The notes beneath the pieces were generated by a model. That model did not search any database. It saw only the letters and a list, made by a program, of their open reading frames with translations, and was not told the DNA's origin. Made by a program: the position numbers and the translations under genes. From Phymatolithon calcareum (lineage: Eukaryota; Rhodophyta; Florideophyceae; Hapalidiales), in assembly GCA_977006965.1 (NCBI GenBank), contig OZ345369.1, positions 2,480,001-2,544,000 on the forward strand: a stretch of DNA of 64,000 nucleotides, given 5' to 3'. Shown here one piece after another: positions 20,178 to 31,724 of this stretch; the stretch's first letter is position 1; each line of letters starts with the position of its first letter.

Positions 20178-20409
20178 GGCTGGGTCTATACCACTTTTTT
20201 CTGTGTTCGTGTTCACAATTTAACGGTTTTAATTGGTCAATACATACTGTAAATAATTATGATTGCAAAGCCAGCAATGCTCTGAGCACAGCAAAATGTT
20301 TAACTTCTCGACCGAAAAAAAGTTGCTTTGTTCGTGTGTTCGATTTTAAGCATCATAAGAGCGCAATGCGCCGCTACCCCTTCGGTTCATATCGGCACGC
20401 ACCCGCACA

Positions 20410-21616
20410 ATGGCAGACTCAGCAGTCGTTACGGCAAGCTTTCTTACTGTTTTGCTGACGATATTCGACAGCAGCTATGAGGACTTATTTGCAATTCGTG
20501 TGCGTTCAGCGTCGAAGCGCCGCGACGGCTTTCGCTTCGAGTTCGTCACGCAGAACCTATCCGACCGCGAATTCCAGAGGACGTTTCGCTTATCACACCC
20601 TTCGTTCTACAAGTTATCACGTCAGCTGCGCATGCACTTGCAGCGCAACGCAAGGCAAGCACGATGTTCGTCCGGTGGCGTAATTTCACCGCACATTCGA
20701 ATTACAGTCACCCTGCGTGTGCTTGCCGGCAGATCGTATTTAGATCAAATGCTCTCTTTTCGACTCGGACGATCGACTGTTTATGCAATTTTCAAGGAGA
20801 CGGTCGGCGCCATTGTCAAGGAATTGCGTTTGCCCGGCGTGTCAATCGGCGACCAAGACAAGCTACGTCAAGCAGCAAACGAATTTGTCACCTCATGAGT
20901 AATTCCGAACCCACTGTACGGTTGCGTCGGTGCCATTGATGGGATCGCACTTGCTATCACGAAACCTCTTGAAGACTACGTGCCGTGCAATTTTTATTGC
21001 AGGAAGGGCAAGTACGCCCTTCCGGTGAAAGCAGTCGTCGATTCAAGGTACCGGTTCATCTACATGTCGTGCAGATGTGTAGGGTCAACACACAACTCGG
21101 TCGCATTTGAAGTGTCAGTGCTCGCCGAGCGACTGCGCCAGAAAGGCTTACCGCGGACACTGCCTATCTGTGTGCCAATGGCGTTGTAACGCCGTGGTCT
21201 GCGGCAGCACTGCGATATCCTGACGACGGAATCTTTCGCGATGAGTTCAACTTTTCCACAGCTCAGCTCGCCTTCATGTTGAGCAGGCGTTTGGAATATT
21301 TGTGAAGCGGTGGGGTATCATGTGGCGCCCATTGGCATACTCAATAGCGGATGATCTTCCCATCAATGCGGCTGTCATGCGACTGCACAACATCGCTTTG
21401 GAAAACGATGTTTCTGCCCTCAACTTTCTAACTCCAATCGAACGTCGAGTTGCGCACGATGCGCAACGTGTGTGGCTTGCAAGTTGCAGAGAGCTGTTCG
21501 AGGAGTTTGCGGTTGCGCGGCAAGGACAACGCACAGATTTAATTGCTAGTGGACTACGGGAGCTGATGACAGCGAATTTGAAAGCTGTTGGCATGACTAG
21601 GCCGCCGATATCGTAA
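20410..21616 (+). pseudogene. Harbinger transposase (DDE_4), broken
   Basis: Starts at ATG 20410. The first 162 codons carry the N-terminal region (FRLSHPSFYKL, then FRLGRSTVYAIF, a helix-turn-helix-like stretch). The frame then meets TGA at 20896-20898 and continues in the same frame into YGCVGAIDGIALAI, the first catalytic Asp motif, and GSTHNSVAFE. A frameshift near 21150 leads to ADTAYLCANG (second Asp), and another near 21275 to HVEQAFGIFVKRWG (catalytic Glu). All three DDE residues are therefore still encoded, although three lesions separate them. This protein would cut and paste the element with the help of the second gene. I did not join the frames. Confidence 0.9.
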
Positions 21617-21679
21617 TCAATAGACTCGCGACGAGCGGCGGTGAGTAAACATACTGTCAATGAACTTGCGGCATAGCTA

Positions 21680-23555
21680 TCACACCGACGGCTCACTATG
21701 AACGGACAATGTTTTCTTCACTTTCTTGTGCAATTCGCTCAGTTTGTGATCGACGAGTGCGAGGGTCGTGCTGTTGAGCGAGTCCACACAAAGATCAAGC
21801 TTGAGCAATTCGTCGCGCTGCTTCGTGAGAACAGCAATGCATTTAATCAAGTCGAATGCATCATCATCACCACCAGTCGGCGCCGATGTGCAACGCACCG
21901 ATGGCGGCGAATCTCTGCCATTGTTCATGCTCTGGGAGTTCAAATATCCGACGAGTGCGGTCGTCAGGGTAGACAAGTTCTCGTTTCGTTTTGCCGCTTC
22001 GAGTTGTGCCACCTCGCGCAACTTTTGGCGCTTGCGCGCATTGCCACCCACCATGTCCATTTCGCACGCCTCGTCATCATATTAGCCGACGCCGTGCGGC
22101 GCAAAGCGCAACGCAAATTTAAGAAGTTTGGTGTTTTCTTGCGCCCACATTTGAGCACGTGGAACACGGTCACAGCGAAGCGACCTTGGGTCCACATGCC
22201 AGTTGACGAGGGGGCACGCGGCACGAACAGGTGGAAGTCGTTTCCCTCGCCGTCATTCTGACCTGATCGCGTCCAGCGGTCATGTCCTCGAGAGAACAAC
22301 GAGCGGGTGAGAAAGAACTTGTACTTTAGCCACGTTACAGTGCGGAATGCAAGAGGCGACGCGTTGATATCGATGCGCTCGATGCCGGCGTCGCCATCAG
22401 CACAGCCACGCAAATTGAGCACGAATTTCACAGTGGAATCATTGAACACAAGTTGCACTATTGTGACCCAAAAAACGTCACGCCCTTCTCTTCGCTGCTG
22501 CTCGCGAAAGATCTCGCCCAGATGCAATCAATCTGGCTTTCGCTTCGTCATTTTCCATCAGAATGCAGATAAGGCGACCGAACTCGTTGGTGTTTATGGG
22601 TGGCTCGTTCTCAGATGCGTTCCCCTTGCGCTTGGCGCCATCTTTTGGCGCGAGCGCGGCGCGATGTATATGACTTGCAGCTTGATTGTGCGGCTGCGTC
22701 CAGAACGGACTCTTCCGCTCACCAAACACTTTGTCGAGCGATGATGCACCAACAGCTTGCTGCTTGTCCGCCCATTGCATGAGATAGCACACCACTGCAT
22801 TCTTGACGCCGTTCTGCTTCACTTTCAAATCATGCGCTAGCGCCCGGAGCACGGGAACTTTTGACTTCAGCAAAAAAGTATACACATAGTCCCTCGCCGT
22901 GGAGTCGAAAAATTCCTGTCTGCTGAGCAAGCAATGACTGGACCAGGGATTCCTTGTCTCATGCACTTCTCTTGAGTCGTTGAGCAACGCCTGCTCAGCA
23001 TGAGCGCGCGTCTCGTCGAGCACCGCCATGTTACTCGCTAAACCACGCAGATGAGCGTGCACTGCGGCAACCTCGGTGTGAGCTGGCAACGAGTTCCCAC
23101 CGCGCGTCTCGTCATGCATCGCCATGTTGCTCGCTGATCCACCCGGGTGAGTGTGCCCTGTAGAAGCGTTAGGGAGAGTAGGAAACACCTGTCCACTGTG
23201 AGCGCGCCGCTTGTCTTGCATCTCCATGTTGCTCGCTGAACCACTCGGATACGCGTGAACTGCTGCAGCGTTGGTGAGACTGGGCAGCACCTGTCCACTG
23301 TGAGGGCGCCTCTCGTCTTGCATCTCCATGTTGCGTGCTGGGCCACCCGGGAGCAGCATGCGTCGCGGTGCCAGCACTGGTGTCTCATGGCGCACGGTTG
23401 GCCCATTGCGCGCGTTCGGCTCATCTTGTGATGCAATTGTTGCCCGGGCTGCTATAGCAGCACCAGCAGCAGTCTCTCTTGCGTCATTCGCAGATACAGG
23501 AGGTATTAAGCTTGTTGGCTTTGATGATTGATTGTCGTGGACCTGCGACCGTCAT
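21680..23555 (-). pseudogene. Second Harbinger gene (accessory, probably DNA-binding), frameshifted
   Basis: Minus-strand coding in at least three frames: 23395-22478 (305 codons), a middle part within 22527-21964, and 21680-22060 (126 codons). An ATG at 23553-23555 is a plausible start if one further frameshift is allowed. The N-terminal part has imperfect repeats of about 35 residues around NMEMQDERR and HSGQVLP. The centre (QWADKQQAVGAS, ESTVKF-like FNDSTVKFVLNLRG) and the basic ARKRQKLREVAQLEAAKR near the end suit a nuclear DNA-binding protein. Harbinger elements normally encode a Myb/SANT-like partner, and position and orientation fit that. I do not see a clear SANT motif, so the domain assignment is inference. 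Confidence 0.65.
22960..23350 (-). repeat. Four imperfect coding repeats of about 105 bp
   Basis: Within the second Harbinger gene, units of about 35 codons each begin with a variant of SASNMEMQDKRRAHSGQ. The first two units in reading order are the most alike and the last two have diverged and lost part of the unit. Confidence 0.75.
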
Positions 23556-23935
23556 TGAGTAAGCCACATTTTGATGTCGTTTCGATTCCGCGAAAGACTG
23601 TTACAGCGCTGTCGGGTTCAAATTGCTACTATTGTTGTGCATTGGGTAGCCGTTCGGATTCGCGAATCGGGGGTAGAACTGTGATAGTACTCGCATGGAT
23701 GCGAGCACGACGACCTCCCCGCCAAAATTCGATGCAGTTCCGCGAACATGCGTGTTGTCGTATAGACCGTTCCAGCAAACGGCTAAAATTTACAGTAAGT
23801 GCATCAAAAACACGGACATGTAAAAAGTGGTATAGATCCAGCCTGAGCCGCTTAGTCGATGTGTTTTCGTTTCGACTCGACACACCGCTCGCTGAACCAG
23901 CTACTCACCCCTAGAAAAATGTACTAACATACTCA

Positions 23936-25910
23936 CCCTAGTGTCTATGTGCCGAACGTCCTCAATTGAGGACCCAGTCCTCAAATGAGGACGGATTCAA
24001 AAGCTCGGAAAAGTTAGTAAATCGAACGCAGAACGTATCATCTGCGCCATTACTGAAAAGCCGAACTTGTGTAGTGGGTGAGGAGTACTGCAACTACTAC
24101 CTTAAAATCTCTTCGTTCGGCGCTAGCAACGAAAATATAGTGGTCACCCAGAAGAACCAGACCTGCCATGCCACGAGAAAAAGTCCGGCCCCTCTTGGTC
24201 GGTACATCCATACACACAAAGGAAGCATCGGTGACAGGTCTCGTAGAATGCTCCAGACAATATGGAGCCTTTTCCAAGTAAAAAAGGGTGTGTGGTATCG
24301 TTCAGGAGGTACTGGAGGAAAACTGAATGGTCGCGCGAGCATATCACTTTGCGTAAAATGTGTCATAGTTTGGCGTTCGTCAAAGAAGACTAATTTTAAG
24401 ACAGTCAACCTGTTCAACGTCAAGATAGGGGACACTGAAGATGGCATTGCAGAAGCTCACCAGCCTTGAACCGAGCCAACATCGGCAAAGCGCAGTACCA
24501 CCCAGGACTGCTTACAGTACTCATCCTCGCCCATCTTCATCGCGAAGCGCCAGTTTATCATCCACAGTCACAATCAGAAGCTCATCAAATAGACAAAAAA
24601 GCATCCATAAAACCTTTACCATCTCTAAACGCCCTTTTCCGGGCTCTCTCTCCTACGTCTTCAAGGGCTCTTGGGACCAACCATCACAAAACGAACCTGA
24701 TGTCGTCGTGCCTGACCGCGAGCCGAATACTGTCGCTTTTGGGGAACCATGGTACGAGCGCCAAGCTTCAGGACCGAATCGGGTCTAAGTTTCCTCTCAG
24801 TTCTGCAGACTTTGCGCTCTTACCAGAGACATCTTATCAGAAAATGATGGTATTGGTATTCATACAGAGTAAGATTGCGTCATGAAGATTTTTCCCCAAG
24901 TTCACATGGGAAATTTTTCTGCTCTGGCGTTCGCTAAGCTGAGAATAATTGGACAACAAGAGACTACATTGACAGAGATGATTGAGTTTTTCGGAATAAT
25001 TATCCTCATGACAAGAGTTGAGCTCAGCGCCGAGAGAAATTTTTGGAGGGAAACAAGGCCAATTAAGTATCTCAACTCTCCTTCTTCTTCAAAGACTGGT
25101 ATGCCGCTCGCCGAACACTTCCAGTGAATATCATTCACTGCTCAACCAAGTGGAACATGTAGTCTGCGCAGCACCGCTGGTCGCTCGGTCAAGATTCTGT
25201 CGATGCCATATCGGACCCCAGAAAGCGCACTGTGCCTCCGTCGGACCTGAGATGCTTCCGTGAGTCCATATCCCGTTGGTATGGGAACGGAGGTCACTAA
25301 CCGGAGAACGGTTGAGAGATACAGCACTCGGCGAGTGGAAGAAGTGCGATAATCCTTCATCTTCAACAAGTGCGACTATAGTTCATAGGAGTCATCAACT
25401 CTTCTGGCAATTTGCGTGATTGTTAGATGACTTTTATTCTCAGGTGCCCGTGCAGAAGGTCAGCAGCACATGAAGCAGCGAAGGTATTGTCAAGTGATGT
25501 TCGAGCAACTCATCGGTAACACATTTGCCACGCGCATTACTCGTGGACGTTTCGTCGCTAAAGAACGTATATTTGCATTCGCGAGCGGTGTTAGAACCCT
25601 CTTAACTCCCGAGAAAAAGAAAAGGAAGACTCAGGATATCATAGTGACTACTTGTGCTGTTCAAAAGAACTGCTAGTTGGGAAATTCAAGACGAAGACGC
25701 TCTTGTGCTCATATTCTAATAGGCGTGAAAATGCCACGCTATATATTTGTGGCGCTTCTACTGGCAGGAACTGTTTCGCTAAGCACGTTGAAGACTTCCT
25801 TGAGCTTCACGCTTTTAACGAGCTTGATAGTGCCTAGCTTTCGTTTCCAAAACTTAAAATCATTTTCAGTCCTCAATTGAGGAAAAAATCCCGGCACATA
25901 GACACTAGTG
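23936..25910 (+). mobile_element. piggyBac-like DNA transposon relic
   Basis: The left end CCCTAGTGTCTATGTGCCG (23936-23954) recurs inverted at about 25892-25910, followed inwards on both sides by the palindrome TCCTCAATTGAGGA (23959-23972, 25870-25883). The length of about 1.97 kb and a CCCTAG-type end suit piggyBac. A TTAA target duplication is not visible, so the exact ends are uncertain. It encloses the transposase remains described separately. Confidence 0.7.
24200..25837 (+). pseudogene. piggyBac-type transposase (DDE_Tnp_1_7), heavily decayed
   Basis: Family landmarks occur in the right order across shifting frames: PFPGSLSYVFKGSWDQPSQ, then TEMIEFFGIIILMTRVELS (24980-25030), IKYLNSPSSSKTGMP (about 25060), RCFRESISRWYGNGGH (about 25245-25290), LLTPEKKKRKTQD, and a C-terminal Cys/His-rich part, LLCSYSNRRENATLYICGAS and CFAKHVEDF (25700-25810). 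The usual CxDES motif preceding SRWYG reads CFRES here, so a catalytic Asp appears to be lost. Numerous stops and frameshifts make it non-functional. Confidence 0.75.
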
Positions 25911-26113
25911 TGTATTGTACTGAACCCCTCAATTGAGCGGGTCTTCAAACTTTCAGAAAGTAAAGAAGGTATTGAGCGAACAGCCTTTTTTCGTCACACC
26001 TATAAAGCCCGGCCTTTCTTGGACTCTTGAATGTATCAAGTTATCCGATTTAAGCGAGATGGCGCCCGCATAAAGCATGAGTTGAGCATCGGCCAGAGTG
26101 AAATCAGCTCACT

Positions 26114-26911
26114 ATGAGTTCACCAAATGATGACCGCCGGTGCGTCGGTGCTCAAGTTCATCATAAAGAAATTGCGGTAACAAGTCTTTCTGAGTGCTTT
26201 CGTCTTTACGGCGCATTGGCAAAGTCTAAATTGGTCAATGAGACTCTCTTGGAAGTCGAAATCGAACAAGTCAACGGTCGTTCAAGCACATCCCTTCGCG
26301 TTAAGTGGATTTCAGTCCATCAAGCATCGCCGCAAAACCAAAAGAGTCAAGAATATTAACGTCAAGCCTGGAAATGCTCCTGGTATTATTGCCGTACCTC
26401 GCAATATCGGACCAGCTCGTTGAGGCCAAAGGAGACAGCGGTTTCTTACAGTGGATCGCCGAGGAAAACTGTCCGCTGTGAAGACCATGTCGGGCATTCT
26501 ATTGCTTCCACGACTTCTAATAACTCTGAAAAGCCGCTACCGGTGTCTTTGAAATATACCTTACAAGGATCTTGGAACCAAGCATCTCAAGAGAACGAAG
26601 AAATCGTAACTCCCACGCGTTCTCAGGATCCCGTCACCCATGACGTCGAGTGATTTGAGAAAAAAGTTCTTTCTCCCATTGGTGCACCTATTCTCCGTCA
26701 GTACTGGTCTGTGCGAACTGTAGACGGGAAACGCATCTGCGAGAATGGTGGCATCGGCTTTCGGACGCCGTTCGACTGCTTCCTTATCATGTTCCCTCAG
26801 CGTCTTTTAGGGAAGATGGTATCGATGACATCTGTCAGGCTAAAGCGAACCGGAAAAGAAGAGAGGAATGCTTCCGAGCTGCTTAAGTTCTTCGGTATGC
26901 TACGTCTGTAA
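26114..26911 (+). pseudogene. Second piggyBac-like transposase relic
   Basis: A related copy in the same orientation about 0.2 kb after the first. VNGRSSTSLRVKW, PLPVSLKYTLQGSWNQASQ and ASELLKFFGMLRL align with LNGRASISLCVKC, PFPGSLSYVFKGSWDQPSQ and TEMIEFFGIIIL of the first copy. The sequence breaks off after this point, so the catalytic half is missing. A CCTCAATTGAG palindrome at about 25926 may be its left end. Confidence 0.6.
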
Positions 26912-27416
26912 AACCGTGTCCTATGTGATGCGAAGTTTCCCTGGGATTTTCCAAGGGAAAAATTTAGAACACGCCTAGGACAACTTTGGTTTACTAGGGC
27001 GTTACACTTAGAAGAATAACCGAACTATACATTGAGAAATACAGTTAGGTAAACCGAAATGAGAATATGGGCTTTTCAGATTTTTCTCATTAATACTAAT
27101 ATGAGGGAGAACTATGTATTCTAGAGCAATCATTGTTTACACCTCTTCCTTATAAAATAGGTGTAAGGAAGAGATGTAAACCTTTCTAGCATTCGCGAGT
27201 TATTAGTGGCATAATAAAGGAATAATTTTGGAAGTATTATTAGAACCATAATGTGGTATAAGATTTTAAAATGTTGTGGAAATCCAAAAATATTTCATTA
27301 TTTCGTTACTTATGATCATATAATAGTTCCCGAGAAACGCAGTAGAAAGATCTAAAATTTCAGTGCATTTGTAACTTCTTTGCTGTTAAACTCTCGTTTC
27401 CTGCCAGAAACGCTCG
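26912..27416. other. A/T-rich spacer, no gene
   Basis: Only short frames. Contains the hairpin at 27135-27181. Confidence 0.5.
27135..27181. repeat. 47-nt hairpin with 18-bp arms
   Basis: GTTTACACCTCTTCCTTA (27135-27152) is inverted at 27164-27181 with one mismatch, with an 11-base loop. Confidence 0.8.
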
Positions 27417-27550
27417 TCACGGGCAACCATGCGATGAACAACATGTACAGTCAGAACATCCGCGAGGAAGGCGACGGGCTGACATAAAATGAGCTCAACG
27501 TTCTGCGCGCGCTTGTGCTGCATCCCGTTATTTAAGTCGTCACGGACACC

Positions 27551-27730
27551 ATGGTTCTCGTCTACAGCCAGGGTATGTCAAAAGGCTGGATTTTGTTTGC
27601 ACACATTCTGGGTTTCGTTTTCAATTTACTTCCTCTGGCACTTTCTGTGCCTTTGCTCGTGGCAGATGTTATCGCATGGCCCGTCCGTTTCGTTTTCGGC
27701 ACCATCGCTCGCCAGTCGCGTTGTTATTGA
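27551..27730 (+). CDS. Possible 59-residue membrane protein ORF or gene remnant
   Basis: An ATG at 27551 opens 59 codons that include a long hydrophobic stretch (WILFAHILGFVFNLLPLALS and the following VPLLVADVIAW), which could form two membrane segments. The same frame is also open upstream for about 40 codons (VTGNHAMNNMYSQNIREE near 27420) but is interrupted by TAA at 27485-27487 and another TAA about 50 bases later. It may therefore be the last part of a decayed gene. No family recognised. T-rich DNA gives hydrophobic residues readily, so chance is a serious alternative. Confidence 0.2.
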   Translation: MVLVYSQGMSKGWILFAHILGFVFNLLPLALSVPLLVADVIAWPVRFVFGTIARQSRCY

Positions 27731-29444
27731 GCACGGGACATGTGTATGCGCTTACATGCAGCGTCATACACCACTCTCTTAAGTGGGCGGTCCGCCCCAA
27801 TTTGCGAACCGTCACAGTTTAGAACAGAAGGGAACTCTAGAAAAGATTCAGGTCGGGATGCAGTGCGTACTGCAACAAAATCCAGTCATGGAGGTTGGAG
27901 TGTCGCGGCGTTCCGCACAGGAAATGTGGATGCGCGGGGAAAATACGCACCAGTGTAGCAGATAGTGAGGGACATTTTTTGTACGTCTTGTTTGAAACGA
28001 AAGAACGAGCGTAAAAGTCTGAGCGTGAGCGTGAGATAGAAAGATAAAAATCCCGTCGACAGGGATAGGCACAGCTTTGTCAATAGAATGTAGTACGTAC
28101 ACTAGTTACGAGGGAAGACTTAGTCTTGTAGGAGCGCCAGTCCTCTCTTTGTCGTGCTTCTCACAAAGGAGCGTGCAGACTCCGGTTGAGGAAGTGCGGG
28201 AAGAAGGGGTAAGCGTAGGCCAGTGTGGAACAGTTAAAATGGGGGAACCCAATTGGAGTGAGGCGATTTTTGGTAGAAAAGGAGACGGAAGCGCCAAATT
28301 GATGGGTAAAGAGCGGAGTCGATTCCATACTTACTGGGGAATCTCGCTGAGTGATCAGAAACATGAAGACACATGAATTTTTGGTCAAAGTCACGTGCCT
28401 CGCAATTTTTAGAAAATTATAAGTGTTTCCAAAAAAGGCTCTTCTGTACAAATGAAGGAGAGTATAAACGGCGGAGACTGCTCATTTTATTGTTTTTGAT
28501 GTGGGTGATCGATACGGACATGCATTATTCCATTTTTGCCCTTTTTTCCTTCGAAGCTCGTTCGACATGGTATTACCACTTCAGGAAATAGTCTGTTACG
28601 TGCACCGTGATTTGGACTCTTCATCACAGTAGAACGAAGTAGAGAGCTATTGATAGGAGCTGTTAGGCGCGTGAACAGTTTTATGTGCCACGCGTTATAC
28701 TTCAATGTCCACTAAGCGCAAACAGTTGCAATGTCCTTACTGAAGATGTACCGACACGTCAAACAAGCGAAGCGGAATTAATGTTCATGGCTAGCAGTGC
28801 AACTCTAACCCTAAGGTGCAGAAATGAAAGTGGCAGAACAAGCAGAGATGCTTGGAGAGACAGCACAGATGGTCGTTGAGCCGCTTCCTACGCAACTGGG
28901 CGGGGAAGGTATCGGGCAAGTAATGGATGCAAATCTTGTAGCCGGTATCGACGACTACCTCACGGAGCAAATGGGCATCGATCGGCAGGCTGCATTCGAG
29001 CGAAAATCAGTGTGAGCCGCCACCCGGGGCGAGGGTATTGGTAACAGGGAAGAAGATCAATCCCAGGACTCTGCACGGGAACTAGCTGTAGAGTTTGTGG
29101 GGGTCATGCTGGCAGAGATTGCACAGTACACAGGCTCCGAGGCAGTTGAAAATCTGATTGCTGCACTACTTGGCAATAACTTCTGCATAGAAATGTTCAG
29201 GGATTGCTGTGAGAAGTCCCGTGATTGCAAAGTTCTCGCCACTCATCTCTTCCAAGGGCGCATAAAGAAGGAGAGGTTTGTGAAAGTTGAATGAAGTGTG
29301 ATTGAAGGCCCGTACTTCGTAATTTATTCGCGAGACCCAACTAAAGTCCTCCAGAAACAAATCGAAGAAGCTGGAGAAGCCGATCTAATTGCCTCGCCTT
29401 CGCCACCGGAGATGCGCAACGGAGAGGCGGCTTTCTGACATCCA
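27731..29444. other. Decayed sequence before the 29.4-kb transposon relic
   Basis: Short plus-strand frames such as 28824-29015 and 29097-29294 show plausible coding composition, and may be N-terminal remains of the element that follows. No motif can be named. Confidence 0.4.
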
Positions 29445-31724
29445 ATGCAGACAATTGCAATTAATAGCGCGTACAAGACAGTCCGTACGTCTATCGAATC
29501 TAGTTTGAGCAAAGATGTCATATGGAGGACTTTGGAAAGAGGAGGTGGCTCTGTTCTGGAATCATTCGTCGGAATAGGCCAAGTGTACTCGGACAAATCA
29601 ACGACATCGCTGAAAGCTTCCTCACTTAGTTTTTATCCAGTGAACTTGACTTTGCTGAATATCAGGGAGGGATTCGAGAGGCAGGCTATTTTTTATGGCA
29701 AAACACTAGTGGAGTACCTGTCCACAGAACTACATCAAAGTATAGTCGACAAAGAAGGATTGAAATTCTCAAGACCTCTTGGAATGAACGCACTACACAC
29801 AGCCTTACTGAAGATGTTTGAACCTCTGATGCGTGTTGCGAAGGCCGGCTTCAAGTGCCTTTCAACGAACGGGATTCCCCGTATTAGTCATTTCGCGGTA
29901 ATGTCGGTGTACTGAGACATTCCTGAGGCGAAGGACACAACCAGTGTGAAGCATGGAGCAGCATGCCACAGATGCCACATACCAGCAGGGATTCTAAACG
30001 AGACTGTCGCGCACCCTGAACGCTTCTTGTGCGAAACGGTCAGCAGCCAAGAAAAGAGCCGGGCCTTGCACATCAAAATTTTTAAAGAAGCCTGTATTTC
30101 CGCGCAGACTCCTTTCTTCACACATTTTCGTTTCATCAACGAGAATGAAGAACTGGGCATATACGCTGCATATAGCTTTGAGACCATGCACAATCTTCAA
30201 CTCGGAGTGTCAAGGCTCTTAAAACTTTGCTTGTCGGAGAGGCTCAACTCAAAAACACTAAAGAGCAACGCTTTTCTCTAACAAAAAAACGAGCCTAAGG
30301 GCTTCAGATCTATACGAACATCGATTTTGAGGACGGCAAATGCACTTTGGCGAAGATGGGAGGCCGAGAGCCCGATGAAGGGATTACATATTGATTTCTC
30401 GTCACCCGGGAAGGAAAATTCCTTCAATGGTTTTTTTTAAAAAGGAAGGGGCTATGGCCATGTTACAGGCGAAAGACTTAACGGCACTGGACATGGTTTT
30501 CCTTACGTCGGTTCTGTGATAGACCGGGTCTGCGGGGGTGGAAACCGCTCCAGTTACAACAATTTTCACTTTATACTTGGATTTATTCCGGACTTGTATT
30601 CGGTACGGAATGGACGCGTACTGGACATAGTCGCAGATCAGGGACCTTGAATTGCAAATCAAGGACTTTAAGTCCAAAGCTGTTGCACTTTTGAGGAACA
30701 CCAAGCTTCAAAGATTGGCACTTTGAAATTCCACCTGGTCGACCATGTGGGGACGGATATAAGAAGACTCGAAGGTCTTCGGTACGCGCATGCAGGTCTG
30801 CACGAGTATAAGCACACTCTTTTCAAGTCTGAATACCGCAAAACGTCACGCCGGACAAAAGGTGACATGCATGAGACCATAGGTCTTACAGATCGTCGCG
30901 AGGCGTTTGAATCGTACGGAGAGTCGAATTCAAAGTGGAAGGGGCATGTGAATCGGGTCCAACGAGTGCCAACCGTGTGGCCCTATTGAATGTCAGCCGT
31001 TGGCATGAATTCCGGAGGTCTGGTCCGCGATAAAGTTCGGTTCCGATTTCTAGAACTACTGAAGGCTAAAAATATCCAAGTCAAACTGGATAGAGTGCGA
31101 CGAAGAGGGGACACGCCGTCAGGTGCAGTGTTCTGCAAACGATATGATGCGCTAGGTGAAGGAGTGCACGCTATATGGAGAACTGTTGGAGGGGAAGGCA
31201 TCGGAGGTTTTCCTGATCTCTTGAAGGCGAGCTTAACCCTAAATTACGGATAATTTTTACTCTTTACCTATGGTAATGGTGAAATCTGGGTGGCTTTCGG
31301 GGCATAGACCTCCAAATGGTGGACGATATAGATCGTCGAGTAGTTATATCCATCCGTCCATGGACCGAACAAGGGTCTCACACCACATCGTTGCTTCTCA
31401 CAGTTAGTACGCAGAAAATAGGATTGTGTTATTGTGGAATGCAAGACGTATCGAGGTGGAGTGGTGCAGATTTGGTTTGCAAGAGTTCTTATGTTGGTTC
31501 GTGCAGATTCAATACGCAGCGATGATTGCACAGACTCATTGGAATTCGCTTTACTGCAATACTTCGACGTTGTGCCCCTGCCCGATGGTGTTGACAGTGC
31601 GCTGAATAGTTTGCGGTTGTGTTGGCATAGAGTATCCTGCTCAACGACACTCGGAGACGATGATGCTGTTGGAAATGTGACTGCTTGGAGCTCTTGTCGC
31701 AGTACACATTATCTTATGTCATAA
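29445..31724 (+). pseudogene. Decayed transposon protein of KDZ/Plavaka/CACTA-like type
   Basis: One frame runs from 29445 to 30281 with a single TGA (29913-29915). It contains DIPEAKD, CHRCHIP and then MHNLQLGVSRLLK, a His-x-x-x-Leu-Gly pattern typical of these transposases. Further on, in other frames, come FHLVDHVGTDIRR, LHEYKHTLFKSEYRKTSRR (about 30725-30850) and ARVLMLVRADS...ALLQYFDVVPLPDGVD (about 31480-31600), in the order seen in large cut-and-paste transposase-like proteins of algae and oomycetes. The family name is from memory of general patterns and is uncertain. Several stops and frameshifts; dead. Confidence 0.5.

Larger units (their letters stand above)
20178..23843. mobile_element. 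PIF/Harbinger DNA transposon, complete ends, mutated genes
   Basis: The 3666-bp element has terminal inverted repeats beginning GGCTGGGTCTATACCAC (left) and, inverted, GGCTGGATCTATACCAC (right), similar for about 36 bp. It is flanked by the 3-bp direct repeat TGA (20175-20177, 23844-23846), which fits the TNA preference of PIF/Harbinger. It carries a transposase gene on plus and a second gene on minus, convergent, the standard two-gene layout. A related unoccupied copy of the target at 36796-36874 has a single TGA at the equivalent point, which confirms both boundaries. Confidence 0.9.
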
